A stretch of 64,000 nt of DNA from Lachnospiraceae bacterium (lineage in GTDB: Bacteria > Bacillota > Clostridia > Lachnospirales > Lachnospiraceae): the NCBI GenBank assembly GCA_017480195.1, contig JAFVBE010000007.1, positions 1 through 64,000 on the forward strand. The letters run 5' to 3'. Positions 54,815-64,000 of this stretch are shown piece after piece (the stretch's first letter is position 1; the number at the start of each line of letters is the position of its first letter). A program made the position numbers and the translations under genes. A model generated the notes under the pieces. That model worked only from the letters and a program-made list of their open reading frames with translations, did not search any database and was not told the origin of the DNA.

Positions 54815-55567
54815 ATGAGCGTTATTTCAATGAAACAATTACTTGAGGCAGGTGTTCATTTCGGTCACCAGACCAGAAGATGGAACCCTAAGATGGCTGA
54901 GTATATCTATACTGAGCGTAATGGTATCTATATTATCGACTTACAGAAGTCAGTTGGTAAGGTAGATGAGGCTTACAAAGCAATATTTGATTGTGCAGCA
55001 GATGGTGGTAAGATATTATTTGTTGGTACTAAGAAGCAGGCACAGGATTCAATTAAGTCTGAGGCTGAAAGATGTGGTATGTATTATGTAAACCAGAGAT
55101 GGTTAGGTGGTATGCTTACTAACTTCAAGACTATCCAGACAAGAATTGCCAAGCTTAAGAAATATGAGGCTATGGAAGCTGATGGTACATTTGATGTACT
55201 CCCTAAGAAGGAAGTTATCGAGATTAAGAAGGAGATGGATAAGCTCCAGAAGAATCTTGGCGGTATAAAGGAAATGAAGGATATTCCTGATATGATATTT
55301 GTTGTTGATCCGCGCAAGGAGAAGAACTGTATTCAGGAAGCTCATACACTTGGAATTCCTCTTGTTGGTATTGCAGATACAAACTGTGATCCTGAAGAAC
55401 TTGATTATGTAATTCCGGGTAATGATGATGCTATAAGAGCCGTTAAGCTTATCGTAGCTAAGATGGCTGATGCTGTTATCGAGGCTAATCAGGGTGAGGA
55501 TGAGATGACAGAGGAAGAGGCTGAGTCAGCAGCTGCTGATGCAGAGGAAAATGAGACTGAGGAGTAA
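54815..55567 (+). CDS. rpsB: 30S ribosomal protein S2
   Basis: 250 residues. The S2 family start [27 protein letters not shown], the [17 protein letters not shown] motif and the [34 protein letters not shown] block are unmistakable. The C-terminus has an acidic extension (about 230-250, [13 protein letters not shown]). S2 binds the small-subunit head with S1-like partners. The strong AGGAGG is 6 nt from the ATG. tsf follows in the universal order. Confidence 0.97.
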   Translation: MSVISMKQLLEAGVHFGHQTRRWNPKMAEYIYTERNGIYIIDLQKSVGKVDEAYKAIFDCAADGGKILFVGTKKQAQDSIKSEAERCGMYYVNQRWLGGMLTNFKTIQTRIAKLKKYEAMEADGTFDVLPKKEVIEIKKEMDKLQKNLGGIKEMKDIPDMIFVVDPRKEKNCIQEAHTLGIPLVGIADTNCDPEELDYVIPGNDDAIRAVKLIVAKMADAVIEANQGEDEMTEEEAESAAADAEENETEE

Positions 55568-55600
55568 TCGGCAAAGGTCTGATTATAAATTATGACAACT

Positions 55601-55624
55601 TGCCTTATGCATATGCAATAGGCA
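55601..55624 (+). promoter_or_regulatory. Hairpin between rpsB and tsf
   Basis: TGCCT (55601-55605) and AGGCA (55620-55624) enclose the palindrome TGCATATGCA. No T run follows. It may affect mRNA stability; its role is unknown. Confidence 0.4.
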
Positions 55625-55647
55625 TAATATATAGGAGGTTTTTTAAA

Positions 55648-56583
55648 ATGGCTAATATTACAGCGGCTATGGTAAAAGAGTTAAGAGAGATGTCAGGTGC
55701 CGGAATGATGGACTGTAAGAAGGCTCTTACAGAGACAGACGGCGATTTTGATAAAGCTATGGAGTTCCTTAGAGAGAAGGGACTTGCTACAGCACAGAAG
55801 AAGGCCGGAAGAATTGCAGCAGAGGGTATTGTTGCAACTACAGTTATAAATGACGGTAAGAAGGCAGCTATCGTTGAGGTTAATGCAGAGACTGACTTCG
55901 TAGCTAAGAATGAAGTATTCCAGAGCTATGTTAAGGAGGTTGTAGACCAGATAGTTAACAGTGATGCGGCAGATGTTGAAGCTTTCAAGGCTGAAAAGTG
56001 GGCACTTGATACTTCAATGACTGTTGAAGAGAAGCATGCAGCTATGATTGCTAAGATTGGTGAGAATATGAACATCAGAAGATTTGCTAAGATTGATTCT
56101 GATGGACTCGTTGTATCATATATTCATGCAGGCGGTAAGATTGGTGTTCTCGTTGAGGCAGCAACTGATGGTTCAGGTGATGCTATAGAAGAATGCTTAA
56201 AGAATGTTGCTATGCAGGTTGCGGCTATGAATCCTAAGTACTTAAGTTCAGACGAGGTACCACAGGATTACAAGGATAACGAGATGAAGATTCTTAAGGA
56301 GCAGGCTAAGAATGATCCTAAGAATGCTAACAAGCCTGACAATATAATCGAGAAGATGCTTACAGGTCGTCTTAACAAGGAACTTAAGGAAATCTGTCTC
56401 TTAGAGCAGGAGTATGTTAAGGCTGAGAATAAGGAGACAGTTGCTAAGTATGTTGAGCAGGTTGCAAAGGCTAACGGATGCTCACTTGCAGTAAAGAGCT
56501 TTGTTCGTTTCGAGACAGGTGAAGGTCTTGAGAAGAAGAATGAGGACTTTGCAGCAGAGGTTGCAGCTCAGATGAATAAGTAA
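55648..56583 (+). CDS. tsf: Elongation factor Ts
   Basis: 311 residues. EF-Ts exchanges nucleotide on EF-Tu. The start MANITAAMVKELREMSGAGMMDCKKALTETDGDFDKA is classic; the TDFVAKNEVF motif follows near 80. The frame stays open upstream to 55600, but TAGGAGG lies 10 nt before the ATG at 55648. Downstream, a terminator and then mntP. Confidence 0.97.
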   Translation: MANITAAMVKELREMSGAGMMDCKKALTETDGDFDKAMEFLREKGLATAQKKAGRIAAEGIVATTVINDGKKAAIVEVNAETDFVAKNEVFQSYVKEVVDQIVNSDAADVEAFKAEKWALDTSMTVEEKHAAMIAKIGENMNIRRFAKIDSDGLVVSYIHAGGKIGVLVEAATDGSGDAIEECLKNVAMQVAAMNPKYLSSDEVPQDYKDNEMKILKEQAKNDPKNANKPDNIIEKMLTGRLNKELKEICLLEQEYVKAENKETVAKYVEQVAKANGCSLAVKSFVRFETGEGLEKKNEDFAAEVAAQMNK

Positions 56584-56604
56584 AAATCTGAATTAAATAA
56601 AAAT

Positions 56605-56640
56605 TACCGCCAGAGTGATTATCACTTTGGCGGTATTTTA
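56605..56640 (+). terminator. Terminator after tsf
   Basis: A 14-pair stem (56605-56618 / 56622-56635, one G-U) with a TTA loop, then TTTT. It lies only 20 nt before the mntP start codon. Confidence 0.85.
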
Positions 56641-56659
56641 TAATAGCGGGGACGATAAA

Positions 56660-57223
56660 TTGAGTTTTTTCGAACTTTTAATGATTGCATTGGGACTTTC
56701 CATGGATGCCTTTGCTGTTTCTATATGCAAGGGACTTTCACTTAAGAAAATTAATATTAGACACATGTTTATTGCGGGGCTTTGGTTCGGTGGTTTTCAG
56801 GCACTTATGCCTACGCTTGGATATTATCTTGGCTCGCTTTTTTCTGAGGCGGTAGATAAGTTCGACCATTGGATTGCATTTATTTTACTTGCAATTATCG
56901 GTATAAGTATGATTAAGGAGTCATTTGAAGAGGTGGATACCTCCGATTCAGATATGGGTGTTAAAACTATGCTTATGCTTGCTATAGCTACGAGTATTGA
57001 TGCTTTTGCAGTCGGGGTTTCCTTTGCATTCCTTGGTGCGGATATAGTTATAGGAGACCTTGTGATAGGTCTTACGACCTTTATCTGCTCGGCTATCGGA
57101 ATTAAGATAGGTGGTATATTTGGACTTAAATATAAAGCCAATGCTGAGCGCATCGGTGGAGTAATTCTTATAATAATTGGAATTAAAATATTATTAGATG
57201 GTCTTGGAATTGTCCTTTTCTAA
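56660..57223 (+). CDS. mntP: Putative manganese efflux pump MntP
   Basis: 187 residues with six transmembrane helices. The two internal repeats show the MntP Asp motifs: [18 protein letters not shown] (near 15) and [19 protein letters not shown] (about 115). MntP exports Mn(II). The start is TTG at 56660, 8 nt after GGGG; the frame is open to 56615 but that lies inside the terminator. No yybP-type riboswitch is visible. With no room for its own promoter, expression may depend on readthrough of the tsf terminator. Confidence 0.85.
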   Translation: MSFFELLMIALGLSMDAFAVSICKGLSLKKINIRHMFIAGLWFGGFQALMPTLGYYLGSLFSEAVDKFDHWIAFILLAIIGISMIKESFEEVDTSDSDMGVKTMLMLAIATSIDAFAVGVSFAFLGADIVIGDLVIGLTTFICSAIGIKIGGIFGLKYKANAERIGGVILIIIGIKILLDGLGIVLF

Positions 57224-57247
57224 TATAATTATATAAATAAGATTAAT

Positions 57248-57291
57248 AAATAAAAATAATGAGATTATTGTCTTGTTATTTTTATTTTTTT
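57248..57291 (+). terminator. AT-rich terminator after mntP
   Basis: AAATAAAAATAA (57248-57259) and its perfect complement (57276-57287) form 12 pairs over a 16-nt loop, followed by T residues. Confidence 0.7.
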
Positions 57292-57304
57292 GTTTGTAAA
57301 TTAT

Positions 57305-58729
57305 ATGAAACATAGATTTAAAATGATTCTATTGATTCTTCTGCTTATAATGAGTTTAATAATCGCAGATGGCACAATAAATTATGACTGGACTGATATT
57401 ATGAAGATTAGGGTGTTTTTTACAAATTTGTATTCAAGCGTAAGGGAGGATATAAAAGATAATTATATTAATACGGATGAAAAATATGATAATATTAGCA
57501 GTTTTGGAAATGAGAATGATTACTTTGAAATGTCAATTATCGTGGATTTAATAAGTGATTTTAATGAAAAATCAGAATATTATACATCAGATATTATAAT
57601 AGAGAATGACAAAGTTATTAACTCAGAAGATGATTTGTATGTAGATAATTCTCAGAATGTTACTGCGTATAAGGCGTCTCACGAAGATAAACGCGCTTGT
57701 TGGATTTCCTTTTTGGATATAGAGGTGAACCTATGTGATTTGGATGAAAGGGCATTTCGTATAAGGATAGGTGAGATGTACGATAATATTATAGCAGATA
57801 ATATGAATACAGTTTTATTTCATGTAAGACCTATGTGCGATGCGGTTTACCCGTCAGAATATTATCCATATTCCACATATATATCAAGTGACAGAAGTAA
57901 CATGGGATATGATGCTTTACAAATTGCTATTGAAGAGGCTCATAGAAGAAATTTGAGCTTCGAGGCTTGGATTAATCCATACAGGGTTTCAAAAAATGAA
58001 ACTACGACTAATTCATTTAAGGAGACAGAGTTTTATGATAAATATAAGGATTTCATAATAGAATATTATAATGTGGACGGAGAAATTTGTCTTTCACTTG
58101 ATCCTGCAAAAGAAGAAAGTATAGAGCTTATAGAGGAGGGCATATCAGAACTTTTGGATAATTATGACATAGATGGTATACATTTTGATGACTATTTCTA
58201 TGTAAGTGGAATGAGTTACGGATTATCTGTTGAAGAAAAGAAAGATAATATTAATAATATGATTAAGCGTGTCTATGCACTAATAAAGGAGAAAAAAACG
58301 GATTGCGAGTTCGGCATAAGTCCGGCAGGTAATATGGATAATGCAAGAAATGATGGTGCAGATATAGATACCTGGCTTTCGGAAGATGGATATTTAGATT
58401 ACATTATGCCTCAGCTATATTGGACAGATAATTTTGTAACAGACGATGGTGAGTTTGTAAAATTATTTTCAGAAAGATGTCAAAACTGGATGGAAATAAA
58501 TAAACTTGATAAACCGATTTATACAGGACTTGCATTATATAAGGCGGGAGAAGAATATGATAATGATTTAGGATGGTATTATGCAGACGATAATCTCTCC
58601 GCTCAATATAAGAATGCCTATAATATGGGATATGATGGTTTTGCACTTTTCAGATATGCGTGGCTGGAGGATGAAAGGTCATACAAAGAGATAGAGAATT
58701 TGAATAATTACATAGAAAATATTTATTAA
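57305..58729 (+). CDS. Family-10-like glycosyl hydrolase (GHL10/DUF187), membrane anchored or secreted
   Basis: 474 residues. A hydrophobic N-terminal segment (about 6-24) acts as signal or anchor. A variable region runs to about 130. The GHL10 barrel then starts with RACWISFLDIEVNL and includes NTVLFHVRPMCDAVYPSEYYPYS, LSFEAWINPYRVS, the Asp-rich DIDGIHFDDYFY and YIMPQLYWTD. These match PF02638-type proteins, which act on bacterial polysaccharides or peptidoglycan. Catalytic residues are likely the acidic groups of the HFDDYFY block. No ribosome site is clear at the ATG. Substrate unknown. Confidence 0.82.
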   Translation: MKHRFKMILLILLLIMSLIIADGTINYDWTDIMKIRVFFTNLYSSVREDIKDNYINTDEKYDNISSFGNENDYFEMSIIVDLISDFNEKSEYYTSDIIIENDKVINSEDDLYVDNSQNVTAYKASHEDKRACWISFLDIEVNLCDLDERAFRIRIGEMYDNIIADNMNTVLFHVRPMCDAVYPSEYYPYSTYISSDRSNMGYDALQIAIEEAHRRNLSFEAWINPYRVSKNETTTNSFKETEFYDKYKDFIIEYYNVDGEICLSLDPAKEESIELIEEGISELLDNYDIDGIHFDDYFYVSGMSYGLSVEEKKDNINNMIKRVYALIKEKKTDCEFGISPAGNMDNARNDGADIDTWLSEDGYLDYIMPQLYWTDNFVTDDGEFVKLFSERCQNWMEINKLDKPIYTGLALYKAGEEYDNDLGWYYADDNLSAQYKNAYNMGYDGFALFRYAWLEDERSYKEIENLNNYIENIY

Positions 58730-58779
58730 ATCAGGATAAAGAAATATAATAATTAATCGTAAAAAGAATTGAAAAATGC

Positions 58780-58807
58780 TTGCATTTATTTGCTAAAGTG
58801 CTATAAT
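58780..58807 (+). promoter_or_regulatory. Sigma-A promoter of the rimP operon
   Basis: TTGCAT (58780-58785) and TATAAT (58802-58807) with a 16-nt spacer, about 70 nt upstream of rimP. Confidence 0.65.
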
Positions 58808-58836
58808 ATCAATAGACACAGATACTTATGACTTAG

Positions 58837-58866
58837 AGAGTGGGTTTTTAACCCACTCTTTGTTTA
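58837..58866 (+). terminator. Attenuator-like hairpin in the rimP leader
   Basis: AGAGTGGGTT (58837-58846) and AACCCACTCT (58850-58859) form ten pairs, TTT loop, then TTGTTT. It is a compact terminator placed between promoter and rimP, so attenuation by NusA or ribosome status is possible. Confidence 0.6.
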
Positions 58867-58884
58867 TGACAAAGGTGGTATGAG

Positions 58885-59343
58885 ATGAAGAAAAGTGAAA
58901 TTGAAGACTATTGCACTAAGCTTGTGACTCCGATTATTGAAGATAATTCATATGAGCTTGTGGATGTGGAATATGTCAAGGAGGGCGCAGATTATTATCT
59001 TCGGGTTTATGCTGATAAAGAAGGTGGAATCAATATAGATGACTGCGTGCTCATAAGCAGAGCTTTGGAGGCGAAGCTTGATGAAGAAGACCGGATAGAA
59101 AATGCGTATATATTAGAGGTTAGCTCTCCCGGCCTTACAAGACCTCTTAAGAAGGATAAGGATTTTAAGAGAAGCATAGGTAAAGCCGTAGATATAAAGC
59201 TATTTACTAAGTTTAACGGAGTTAAGGAACTTACGGGAGTTTTGGAGGAATTCACTGACGAGGAGATAAGTGTAACATATAATGATGAGCTTATAAATAT
59301 CAAACGAAAAGACATTTCAATGATAAGATTAGCTTTTGAATAA
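58885..59343 (+). CDS. rimP: Ribosome maturation factor RimP
   Basis: 152 residues. RimP helps assemble the 30S subunit. The N-terminal domain has LVDVEYVKEGADYYLRVYADKEGGINIDDCVLISRALEAKLD, and the LEVSSPGLTRPLKKDKDFKRSIGK block is diagnostic. The C-terminal Sm-like fold follows. AAAGGTGG lies before the ATG. First gene of the rimP-nusA-infB operon. Confidence 0.95.
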   Translation: MKKSEIEDYCTKLVTPIIEDNSYELVDVEYVKEGADYYLRVYADKEGGINIDDCVLISRALEAKLDEEDRIENAYILEVSSPGLTRPLKKDKDFKRSIGKAVDIKLFTKFNGVKELTGVLEEFTDEEISVTYNDELINIKRKDISMIRLAFE

Positions 59344-59392
59344 ATACGCCGTTGCAGAACATGGCACAACAAATTATTAGGAGGATAAAAAA

Positions 59393-60541
59393 ATGTCAGA
59401 AATAATTGACGCATTAAATCAATTAGAGAAGGAAAAAGGAATAAGCAAGGATAAGATTATGGAGAAAATCGAGAGCTCACTTGTCTCAGCTTGTGAAAAG
59501 GACTTTGGTAAGGATGCGGTTATAGATGTATCCATGGACAGAGAAACGGGAAATATATCCGTATTTCAGAAGAAGATAGTTGTTGATGAAGTAGAGAATG
59601 ATGCAAATCAGATATCTATTATTCAGGCAAAGGCTATGAAGGATGATGCAGCTATAGGAGATGAGATTAGCTTTGAGGTTAAGACTAAGGAATTTGGTCG
59701 TATCGCTGCTCAGAAAGCAAGAAGCATAATAGTTCAGGCTATCAAGGAAGGAGAGCGTGATGCAATATACGAGCATTTTGCCTGCAAGGAAAAGGATATT
59801 ATAACAGGTGTTGTCCAGAGATATGTTGGCAATAATATAAGTGTAAGTCTCGATGACAGAACGGATGCGCTTCTTACTGAGAATGAACAAGTCAGAGGTG
59901 AAAGATATAACAGAGGTGACAGGATTAAACTTTATGTGGTTGAAGTAAAGAAGAATCAGAAGGGTGGATTTAAGATACTTGTATCAAGGACACACAAGGA
60001 TTTGGTTAGAAGATTGTTTGAGAAGGAAGTAACTGAGGTTGCTGACGGAACAGTGGAGATTAAGAGCATTTCCAGAGAGCCTGGGTCAAGGTCTAAGATA
60101 GCGGTATGGTCTAATAATTCTAATGTTGACCCGGTTGGTGCCTGTGTCGGTTTAAACGGAACAAGAGTAAATAATATAGTCGATGATTTAAAGGGCGAGA
60201 AGATAGATATAATTAATTGGAGTGAGGATCCGGCAGTATTCATCGAGAATGCTTTAAGTCCTTCCAAGGTTGTATCAGTAAGCGTTGATCCGGATGAGAA
60301 GAGTGCGGAGGTAATAGTTCCGGATTATCAACTTTCCCTTGCAATTGGTAAAGAAGGCCAAAATGCGAGACTTGCAGCAAGACTCACAGGTTACAAAATA
60401 GACATCAAGAGTGAATCCCAAGCTAAAGCTCTTGATAGTGATGAAGATTTTGAACTTGATTTTGGCGATGAATATGATGATGAATACGATGATGGATATG
60501 ATGAAGAAGATTATAATGAGTCTTCTGATGATGAGGAGTAG
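59393..60541 (+). CDS. nusA: Transcription termination/antitermination factor NusA
   Basis: 382 residues, short like other Firmicutes NusA, without the C-terminal acidic repeats of E. coli. The N-terminal RNA polymerase-binding domain, an S1 domain (about 130-200, GVVQRYVGNNISVSLDDRTDALL), and two KH domains (KIAVWSNN..DPVGACVGLNGTRVNNIVDDLKGEKIDIINW and QLSLAIGKEGQNARLAARLTGYKIDI) are visible. The C-terminus is a Asp/Glu/Tyr-rich tail (about 350-382). Confidence 0.96.
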   Translation: MSEIIDALNQLEKEKGISKDKIMEKIESSLVSACEKDFGKDAVIDVSMDRETGNISVFQKKIVVDEVENDANQISIIQAKAMKDDAAIGDEISFEVKTKEFGRIAAQKARSIIVQAIKEGERDAIYEHFACKEKDIITGVVQRYVGNNISVSLDDRTDALLTENEQVRGERYNRGDRIKLYVVEVKKNQKGGFKILVSRTHKDLVRRLFEKEVTEVADGTVEIKSISREPGSRSKIAVWSNNSNVDPVGACVGLNGTRVNNIVDDLKGEKIDIINWSEDPAVFIENALSPSKVVSVSVDPDEKSAEVIVPDYQLSLAIGKEGQNARLAARLTGYKIDIKSESQAKALDSDEDFELDFGDEYDDEYDDGYDEEDYNESSDDEE

Positions 60542-60546
60542 ATTTA

Positions 60547-60816
60547 ATGGCGAAGAAGATTCCGTTAAGACAATGCATAGGCTGTAGGGAATCAAAACCT
60601 AAGAATGAATTAATCAGGATAATCCGAACTCCTGAGAATGATATATGCTTCGATAAGACGGGAAGAATGAACGGCAGAGGTGCATATATATGTCCTTCAG
60701 AGCTCTGTCTTGATAAGGCTATAAAATCAAAGGGGATTGAGAGAGCATTAAATTGTGAGATTCCTGATGAAATATTTGAGATGCTTCGAGGAGTTGATTT
60801 GATTGACGCGAAATAG
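60547..60816 (+). CDS. rnpM: RNase P modulator RnpM (YlxR)
   Basis: 89 residues. The YlxR signature PLRQCIGCRESKPKNELIRIIRTPENDICFDKTGRMNGRGAYIC occupies most of the protein, with paired Cys. YlxR/RnpM binds RNase P RNA and also acts as a nucleoid or transcription factor in some bacteria. It starts 5 nt after nusA and overlaps ylxQ by 14 nt. Confidence 0.93.
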   Translation: MAKKIPLRQCIGCRESKPKNELIRIIRTPENDICFDKTGRMNGRGAYICPSELCLDKAIKSKGIERALNCEIPDEIFEMLRGVDLIDAK

Positions 60817-61126
60817 GGCATTATCCATGTTATCAATATCGGCAAAAGCCGGAAAAGCAGTAAGCGGAGGCTTTCTGACAGAGAAAGCTTTACAGGAGGG
60901 CAGTGCCTGTCTTGTAATAATTGCAGAAGATGCATCGGATAATACAAAAAACAAATTCATAAACAAGAGTGTATATTATAAGGTGCCATATTATATATTT
61001 GGCGATAGCGGTGCACTTGGAGGCTCTATCGGGAAAGAAGACAGAGTGGTTGTAGCAGTTACTGACGAGGGTATCGCCAAGAAAATAATCTCAGAAATTG
61101 AAAGTAGTAAGGATATGGAGGTGTAA
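60803..61126 (+). CDS. ylxQ: L7Ae/L30e-family ribosomal protein (YlxQ)
   Basis: 107 residues from a TTG start 9 nt after GAGGAG within rnpM. The N-terminus TRNRALSMLSISAKAGKAVSGG and LVIIAEDASDNTKNKF match the L7Ae-like proteins that bind kink-turn RNA. The exact role is unknown; the operon context places it in translation or RNA processing. ATG 60827 is a less likely alternative, as it would cut the first helix. Confidence 0.9.
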   Translation: MTRNRALSMLSISAKAGKAVSGGFLTEKALQEGSACLVIIAEDASDNTKNKFINKSVYYKVPYYIFGDSGALGGSIGKEDRVVVAVTDEGIAKKIISEIESSKDMEV

Positions 61127-61129
61127 TCT

Positions 61130-63676
61130 ATGAGAGTACACGAATTAGCAAAGCAGTTGTCAAGTGAATTAGATAAACAAATTACAAGTAGTGAGCTTCT
61201 TGTTAAGCTCAACAAGAAGAAAGAAGGCTTAAGACCTCAGAGCAATGTAAGTGAGGACCTGATAGAATATATTAGAGGTTTGTACATTAAGAAGCCTACA
61301 CCTGTCAAGACTGAGAAGCCGAAGGAGATAAAAGAGGTTAAGAAGGAAGATTCTAAGCCTGTTAAGAAGGAACCAATCAGAAAAGAGGCGGCTAAAAGAG
61401 AAGTTGTCAAAAATGCAGATGACAAGAGAGAAGCCGTAAATAAGGATACAGTCAAAAAGGAAGTAAGAAAGGAAAATATCAGAAGAGACGCACCAAGGAA
61501 GGAAGCTACAAGAAACAACGAGAGAAATGATGGCTTCAGAAGAAATAATACTGAAAAAAATTCAGATAGAAGCTCAGACAGAAATCCTGACAGGGGTAAT
61601 TCTGAGAAGAGATTTTCAAGGAATGACGGCTCTACACGAGATGGAAGAGGTACACAGAGAAGAGATGGAAATCCAAGAAGAGACGGAGCAGGAAGAAGAG
61701 ATTCTGCACCTGCTGAGAATATTCAGGATGATGCAATAAGGAAAGAATCAAGAAATAAGAGCAGAGAGCGTGACAAGGAGAAAGAAAGAGACAGAGACAG
61801 AAATCGCAACAGAGATAGGGAAGGCTCCATGGAAAGACCTATGAAGCAACGCGATGGCAAGAAGAAGGAGATAAGAAAGCCTGAACCTCCAAAGAAGGAA
61901 ACACCGAAGCCTGTAGAGCCTGTAATTAAGTCTGTAACACTCCCTGAGGTTCTTACTGTAAGTGAGTTGGCAGGAAAGATTAAGGTACCTGTAGCACAGC
62001 TTATTAAGAAATTATTTATGGCAGGTAAGTTATACAATGTAAATTCTGATTTATCATTTGATGAGGCTGCTGAAATTGCTTTGGAATACAATTACATAGC
62101 AGAGGAAGAGGAGAAGGTTGATGTCATAGAAGAACTTCTTAAAGAAGAAGAGGAGGATGAATCTCTTATGACCCCAAGACCTCCTGTTGTATGTGTTATG
62201 GGACATGTTGACCATGGTAAAACCTCACTTCTTGATGCTATAAGACATTCTGATGTAACAGCAGAGGAAGCCGGTGGTATAACTCAGCATATTGGTGCAT
62301 CTGTGGTTAAAATTAACAGTCAGAGGATAACATTCCTTGATACTCCGGGACACGAAGCATTTACTGCTATGCGTATGAGAGGAGCACAGTCTACAGATAT
62401 TGCAATCCTTGTAGTAGCTGCTGATGACGGTGTTATGCCTCAGACTGTGGAAGCTATAAATCATGCTAAGGCTGCCGGAATTGAGATAATAGTTGCGATA
62501 AATAAGATAGACAAGGAAAGTGCCAATATCGATAGAGTTAAGCAGGAGTTAATGGAATACGAGCTTGTACCTGAGGATTGGGGAGGCTCAACAATATTCT
62601 GTCCTGTTTCTGCGCATACTAAGGAGGGTATTGATAATCTTCTTGAGATGATTATATTAACCTCTGAGATACTCGAGCTTAAGGCTAATAAGAACAGAAA
62701 GGCCAGAGGTATAGTTATAGAGGCTCAGCTTGATAAAGGACGAGGTTCTGTAGCTACCGTACTTGTACAGAAGGGAACTCTCAAGGTAGGAGATTATGTG
62801 GCTGTAGGTGCGGTACATGGCAAGGTAAGAGCTATGTTCGATGATAAGCACAGAAATGTCAAGGAAGCGCTTCCGTCAACTCCGGTAGAGATATTAGGAC
62901 TTAATGGTGTTCCTGAATCAGGCGAGATATTTATGACAACTAATAATGAGAAGGAAGCCAGACAAATATCGGATGCGTTTATCAACAGAGGTAAGGAGAA
63001 GCTTATCGCAGATACAAAGTCTAAGATGTCTCTTGATGACCTGTATAACAGAATTCAAGAGGGTAATGTCAAGGATCTTAACCTTATAATTAAGGCTGAT
63101 GTTCAGGGTTCAGTGGAGGCTGTAAAGTCGAGTCTGCTTAAGCTATCTAACGAAGAAGTCGCTGTTAAATGTATTCATTCTGGCGTTGGTGCGATAAACG
63201 AATCTGATGTTATACTTGCATCTGCCTCAAATGCGATTATCATTGGCTTTAATATTAGACCTGATAATCAGGCAAAGGATGTTGCTGACAGAGAAAAAGT
63301 TGACATTAGACTTTACAGAGTAATATACAATGCTATAGAGGATATAGAATCAGCTATGAAGGGTATGCTTGACCCTATTTATGAAGAGAAGATTATCGGT
63401 CATGCCGAGGTAAGACAAACCTATAAGGCTTCGGGGGTAGGTACTATAGCAGGCTCTTATGTACTTGATGGTGTAATTCAGAGAAACTGCACAGTCAGAG
63501 TAAGCCGTGAGGGTGAGCAAATATTCGAAGGACCTCTTGCATCGCTTAAGAGATTTAAGGATGATGTTAAGGAGGTTAAGTCAGGCTTTGAATGTGGTAT
63601 AGTGCTTGAAGATTTTAATGATATTAAGGTCGAAGACCAGATTGAAGCTTATATTATGGAAGAGGTGCCGCGTTAA
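61130..63676 (+). CDS. infB: Translation initiation factor IF-2
   Basis: 848 residues. IF-2 is the GTPase that brings fMet-tRNA to the 30S subunit. The N-terminal segment (about 1-55) is an IF2_N domain, then a long Lys/Arg/Glu/Asp-rich low-complexity region (about 60-265, with RDR and RNR runs). A second IF2_N ([20 protein letters not shown], near 280-300) leads to the G domain: [19 protein letters not shown] (about 350), DTPGHEAF and NKID. Domains II-IV complete the protein. It is longer than usual because of the charged linker. Confidence 0.97.
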   Translation: MRVHELAKQLSSELDKQITSSELLVKLNKKKEGLRPQSNVSEDLIEYIRGLYIKKPTPVKTEKPKEIKEVKKEDSKPVKKEPIRKEAAKREVVKNADDKREAVNKDTVKKEVRKENIRRDAPRKEATRNNERNDGFRRNNTEKNSDRSSDRNPDRGNSEKRFSRNDGSTRDGRGTQRRDGNPRRDGAGRRDSAPAENIQDDAIRKESRNKSRERDKEKERDRDRNRNRDREGSMERPMKQRDGKKKEIRKPEPPKKETPKPVEPVIKSVTLPEVLTVSELAGKIKVPVAQLIKKLFMAGKLYNVNSDLSFDEAAEIALEYNYIAEEEEKVDVIEELLKEEEEDESLMTPRPPVVCVMGHVDHGKTSLLDAIRHSDVTAEEAGGITQHIGASVVKINSQRITFLDTPGHEAFTAMRMRGAQSTDIAILVVAADDGVMPQTVEAINHAKAAGIEIIVAINKIDKESANIDRVKQELMEYELVPEDWGGSTIFCPVSAHTKEGIDNLLEMIILTSEILELKANKNRKARGIVIEAQLDKGRGSVATVLVQKGTLKVGDYVAVGAVHGKVRAMFDDKHRNVKEALPSTPVEILGLNGVPESGEIFMTTNNEKEARQISDAFINRGKEKLIADTKSKMSLDDLYNRIQEGNVKDLNLIIKADVQGSVEAVKSSLLKLSNEEVAVKCIHSGVGAINESDVILASASNAIIIGFNIRPDNQAKDVADREKVDIRLYRVIYNAIEDIESAMKGMLDPIYEEKIIGHAEVRQTYKASGVGTIAGSYVLDGVIQRNCTVRVSREGEQIFEGPLASLKRFKDDVKEVKSGFECGIVLEDFNDIKVEDQIEAYIMEEVPR

Positions 63677-63680
63677 TATT

Positions 63681-64000
63681 ATGAAGAAGACAAGTCATAA
63701 AAACCAGAGAATTAATGGTGAAGTCCAAAGGGAGCTAAGCCGTATAATAAGTCGTGAGATAAAAGATCCGCGCATTGCTCCGATGACATCAGTTACAAGT
63801 GTTAATGTCACGCCGGATTTGAAATTCTGCAAGGCATTTATCAGTGTGCTTGGAGATGAAGATGCTGCAAATGACACATTGAAGGGTTTAGAGAGTGCTA
63901 ATGGCTTTATTAGACGCGAACTTGCAAGGTCAGTTAATCTTAGAAATACTCCTGAGATAACTTTTGTACTTGATAATTCTATCGAATATGGCATTAATAT
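63681..64000 (+). CDS. rbfA: Ribosome-binding factor A RbfA, truncated by the window edge
   Basis: The frame from the ATG at 63681 runs open to the last base. The visible about 106 residues show the RbfA pattern MKKTSHKNQRINGEVQRELSRIIS, KDPRIA, SVTSVNVTPDLKFCKAFIS and TPEITFVLDNSIEYG. RbfA binds the 30S subunit during late maturation. Its place directly after infB is standard. The C-terminus is outside the window. Confidence 0.92.
   Translation, partial: MKKTSHKNQRINGEVQRELSRIISREIKDPRIAPMTSVTSVNVTPDLKFCKAFISVLGDEDAANDTLKGLESANGFIRRELARSVNLRNTPEITFVLDNSIEYGIN

Overview
The window looks like a chromosomal segment of a motile, anaerobic Clostridia bacterium, most likely a Lachnospiraceae member (Roseburia/Butyrivibrio/Eubacterium-like). 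The grounds are AT-rich DNA, strong AGGAGG ribosome sites with frequent TTG and GTG starts, a very long Gram-positive fla/che operon with FliY, CheC, CheD and FlhF/FlhG, a GerW/YtfJ spore-type protein, and an oxygen-sensitive 2-hydroxyacyl-CoA dehydratase activator. Genus and species cannot be fixed by reading alone. No rRNA, tRNA, IS element, prophage or CRISPR array was seen.

Layout. 1-4.3 kb: one giant minus-strand activase gene. 4.4-9.2 kb: a LysM protein, then a promoter and structured leader serving a rhomboid-like membrane protein without visible catalytic residues, two unrecognised genes, and the DUF2953/GerW pair. 9.3-17 kb: a possible 50-residue membrane protein, a small (p)ppGpp synthetase, comM, dprA, an EAL phosphodiesterase with its own promoter and terminator, and topA.

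17.0-51.2 kb: about 40 same-strand genes from flgB to a short MltG-like protein. They encode rod, basal body, export gate, hook, stator, C-ring, the chemotaxis core and sigma-28. The leader carries nested inverted repeats and a complete terminator hairpin ahead of flgB. A second hairpin lies between fliH and fliI. A terminator followed by a sigma-A-like promoter after flgE splits the cluster into an early part (flgB-flgE) and a late part (flbD onward). Flagellin, filament cap and distal rod genes are not in this window. cheB carries an in-frame TAG before its catalytic Asp codon.

51.3-54.6 kb: an envelope or surface module of a secreted tandem-repeat protein with a transglutaminase-like C-H-D triad, a proline-rich lipoprotein and an acyltransferase. 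54.6-64 kb: translation genes: rpsB-tsf with a folded leader, mntP, a family-10-like glycosidase, then rimP-nusA-rnpM-ylxQ-infB-rbfA, with rbfA cut by the window edge.

The genes form two main functional blocks, motility/chemotaxis and translation, joined by DNA uptake, nucleotide second messengers ((p)ppGpp and c-di-GMP, the latter sensed by the PilZ protein in the fla operon) and envelope genes. I saw no clearly new multi-gene system. The best leads are the interrupted cheB, the fla/che leader, the repeat/transglutaminase module, the leader plus pseudo-rhomboid cluster, and the unknown genes at the operon's 3' end.
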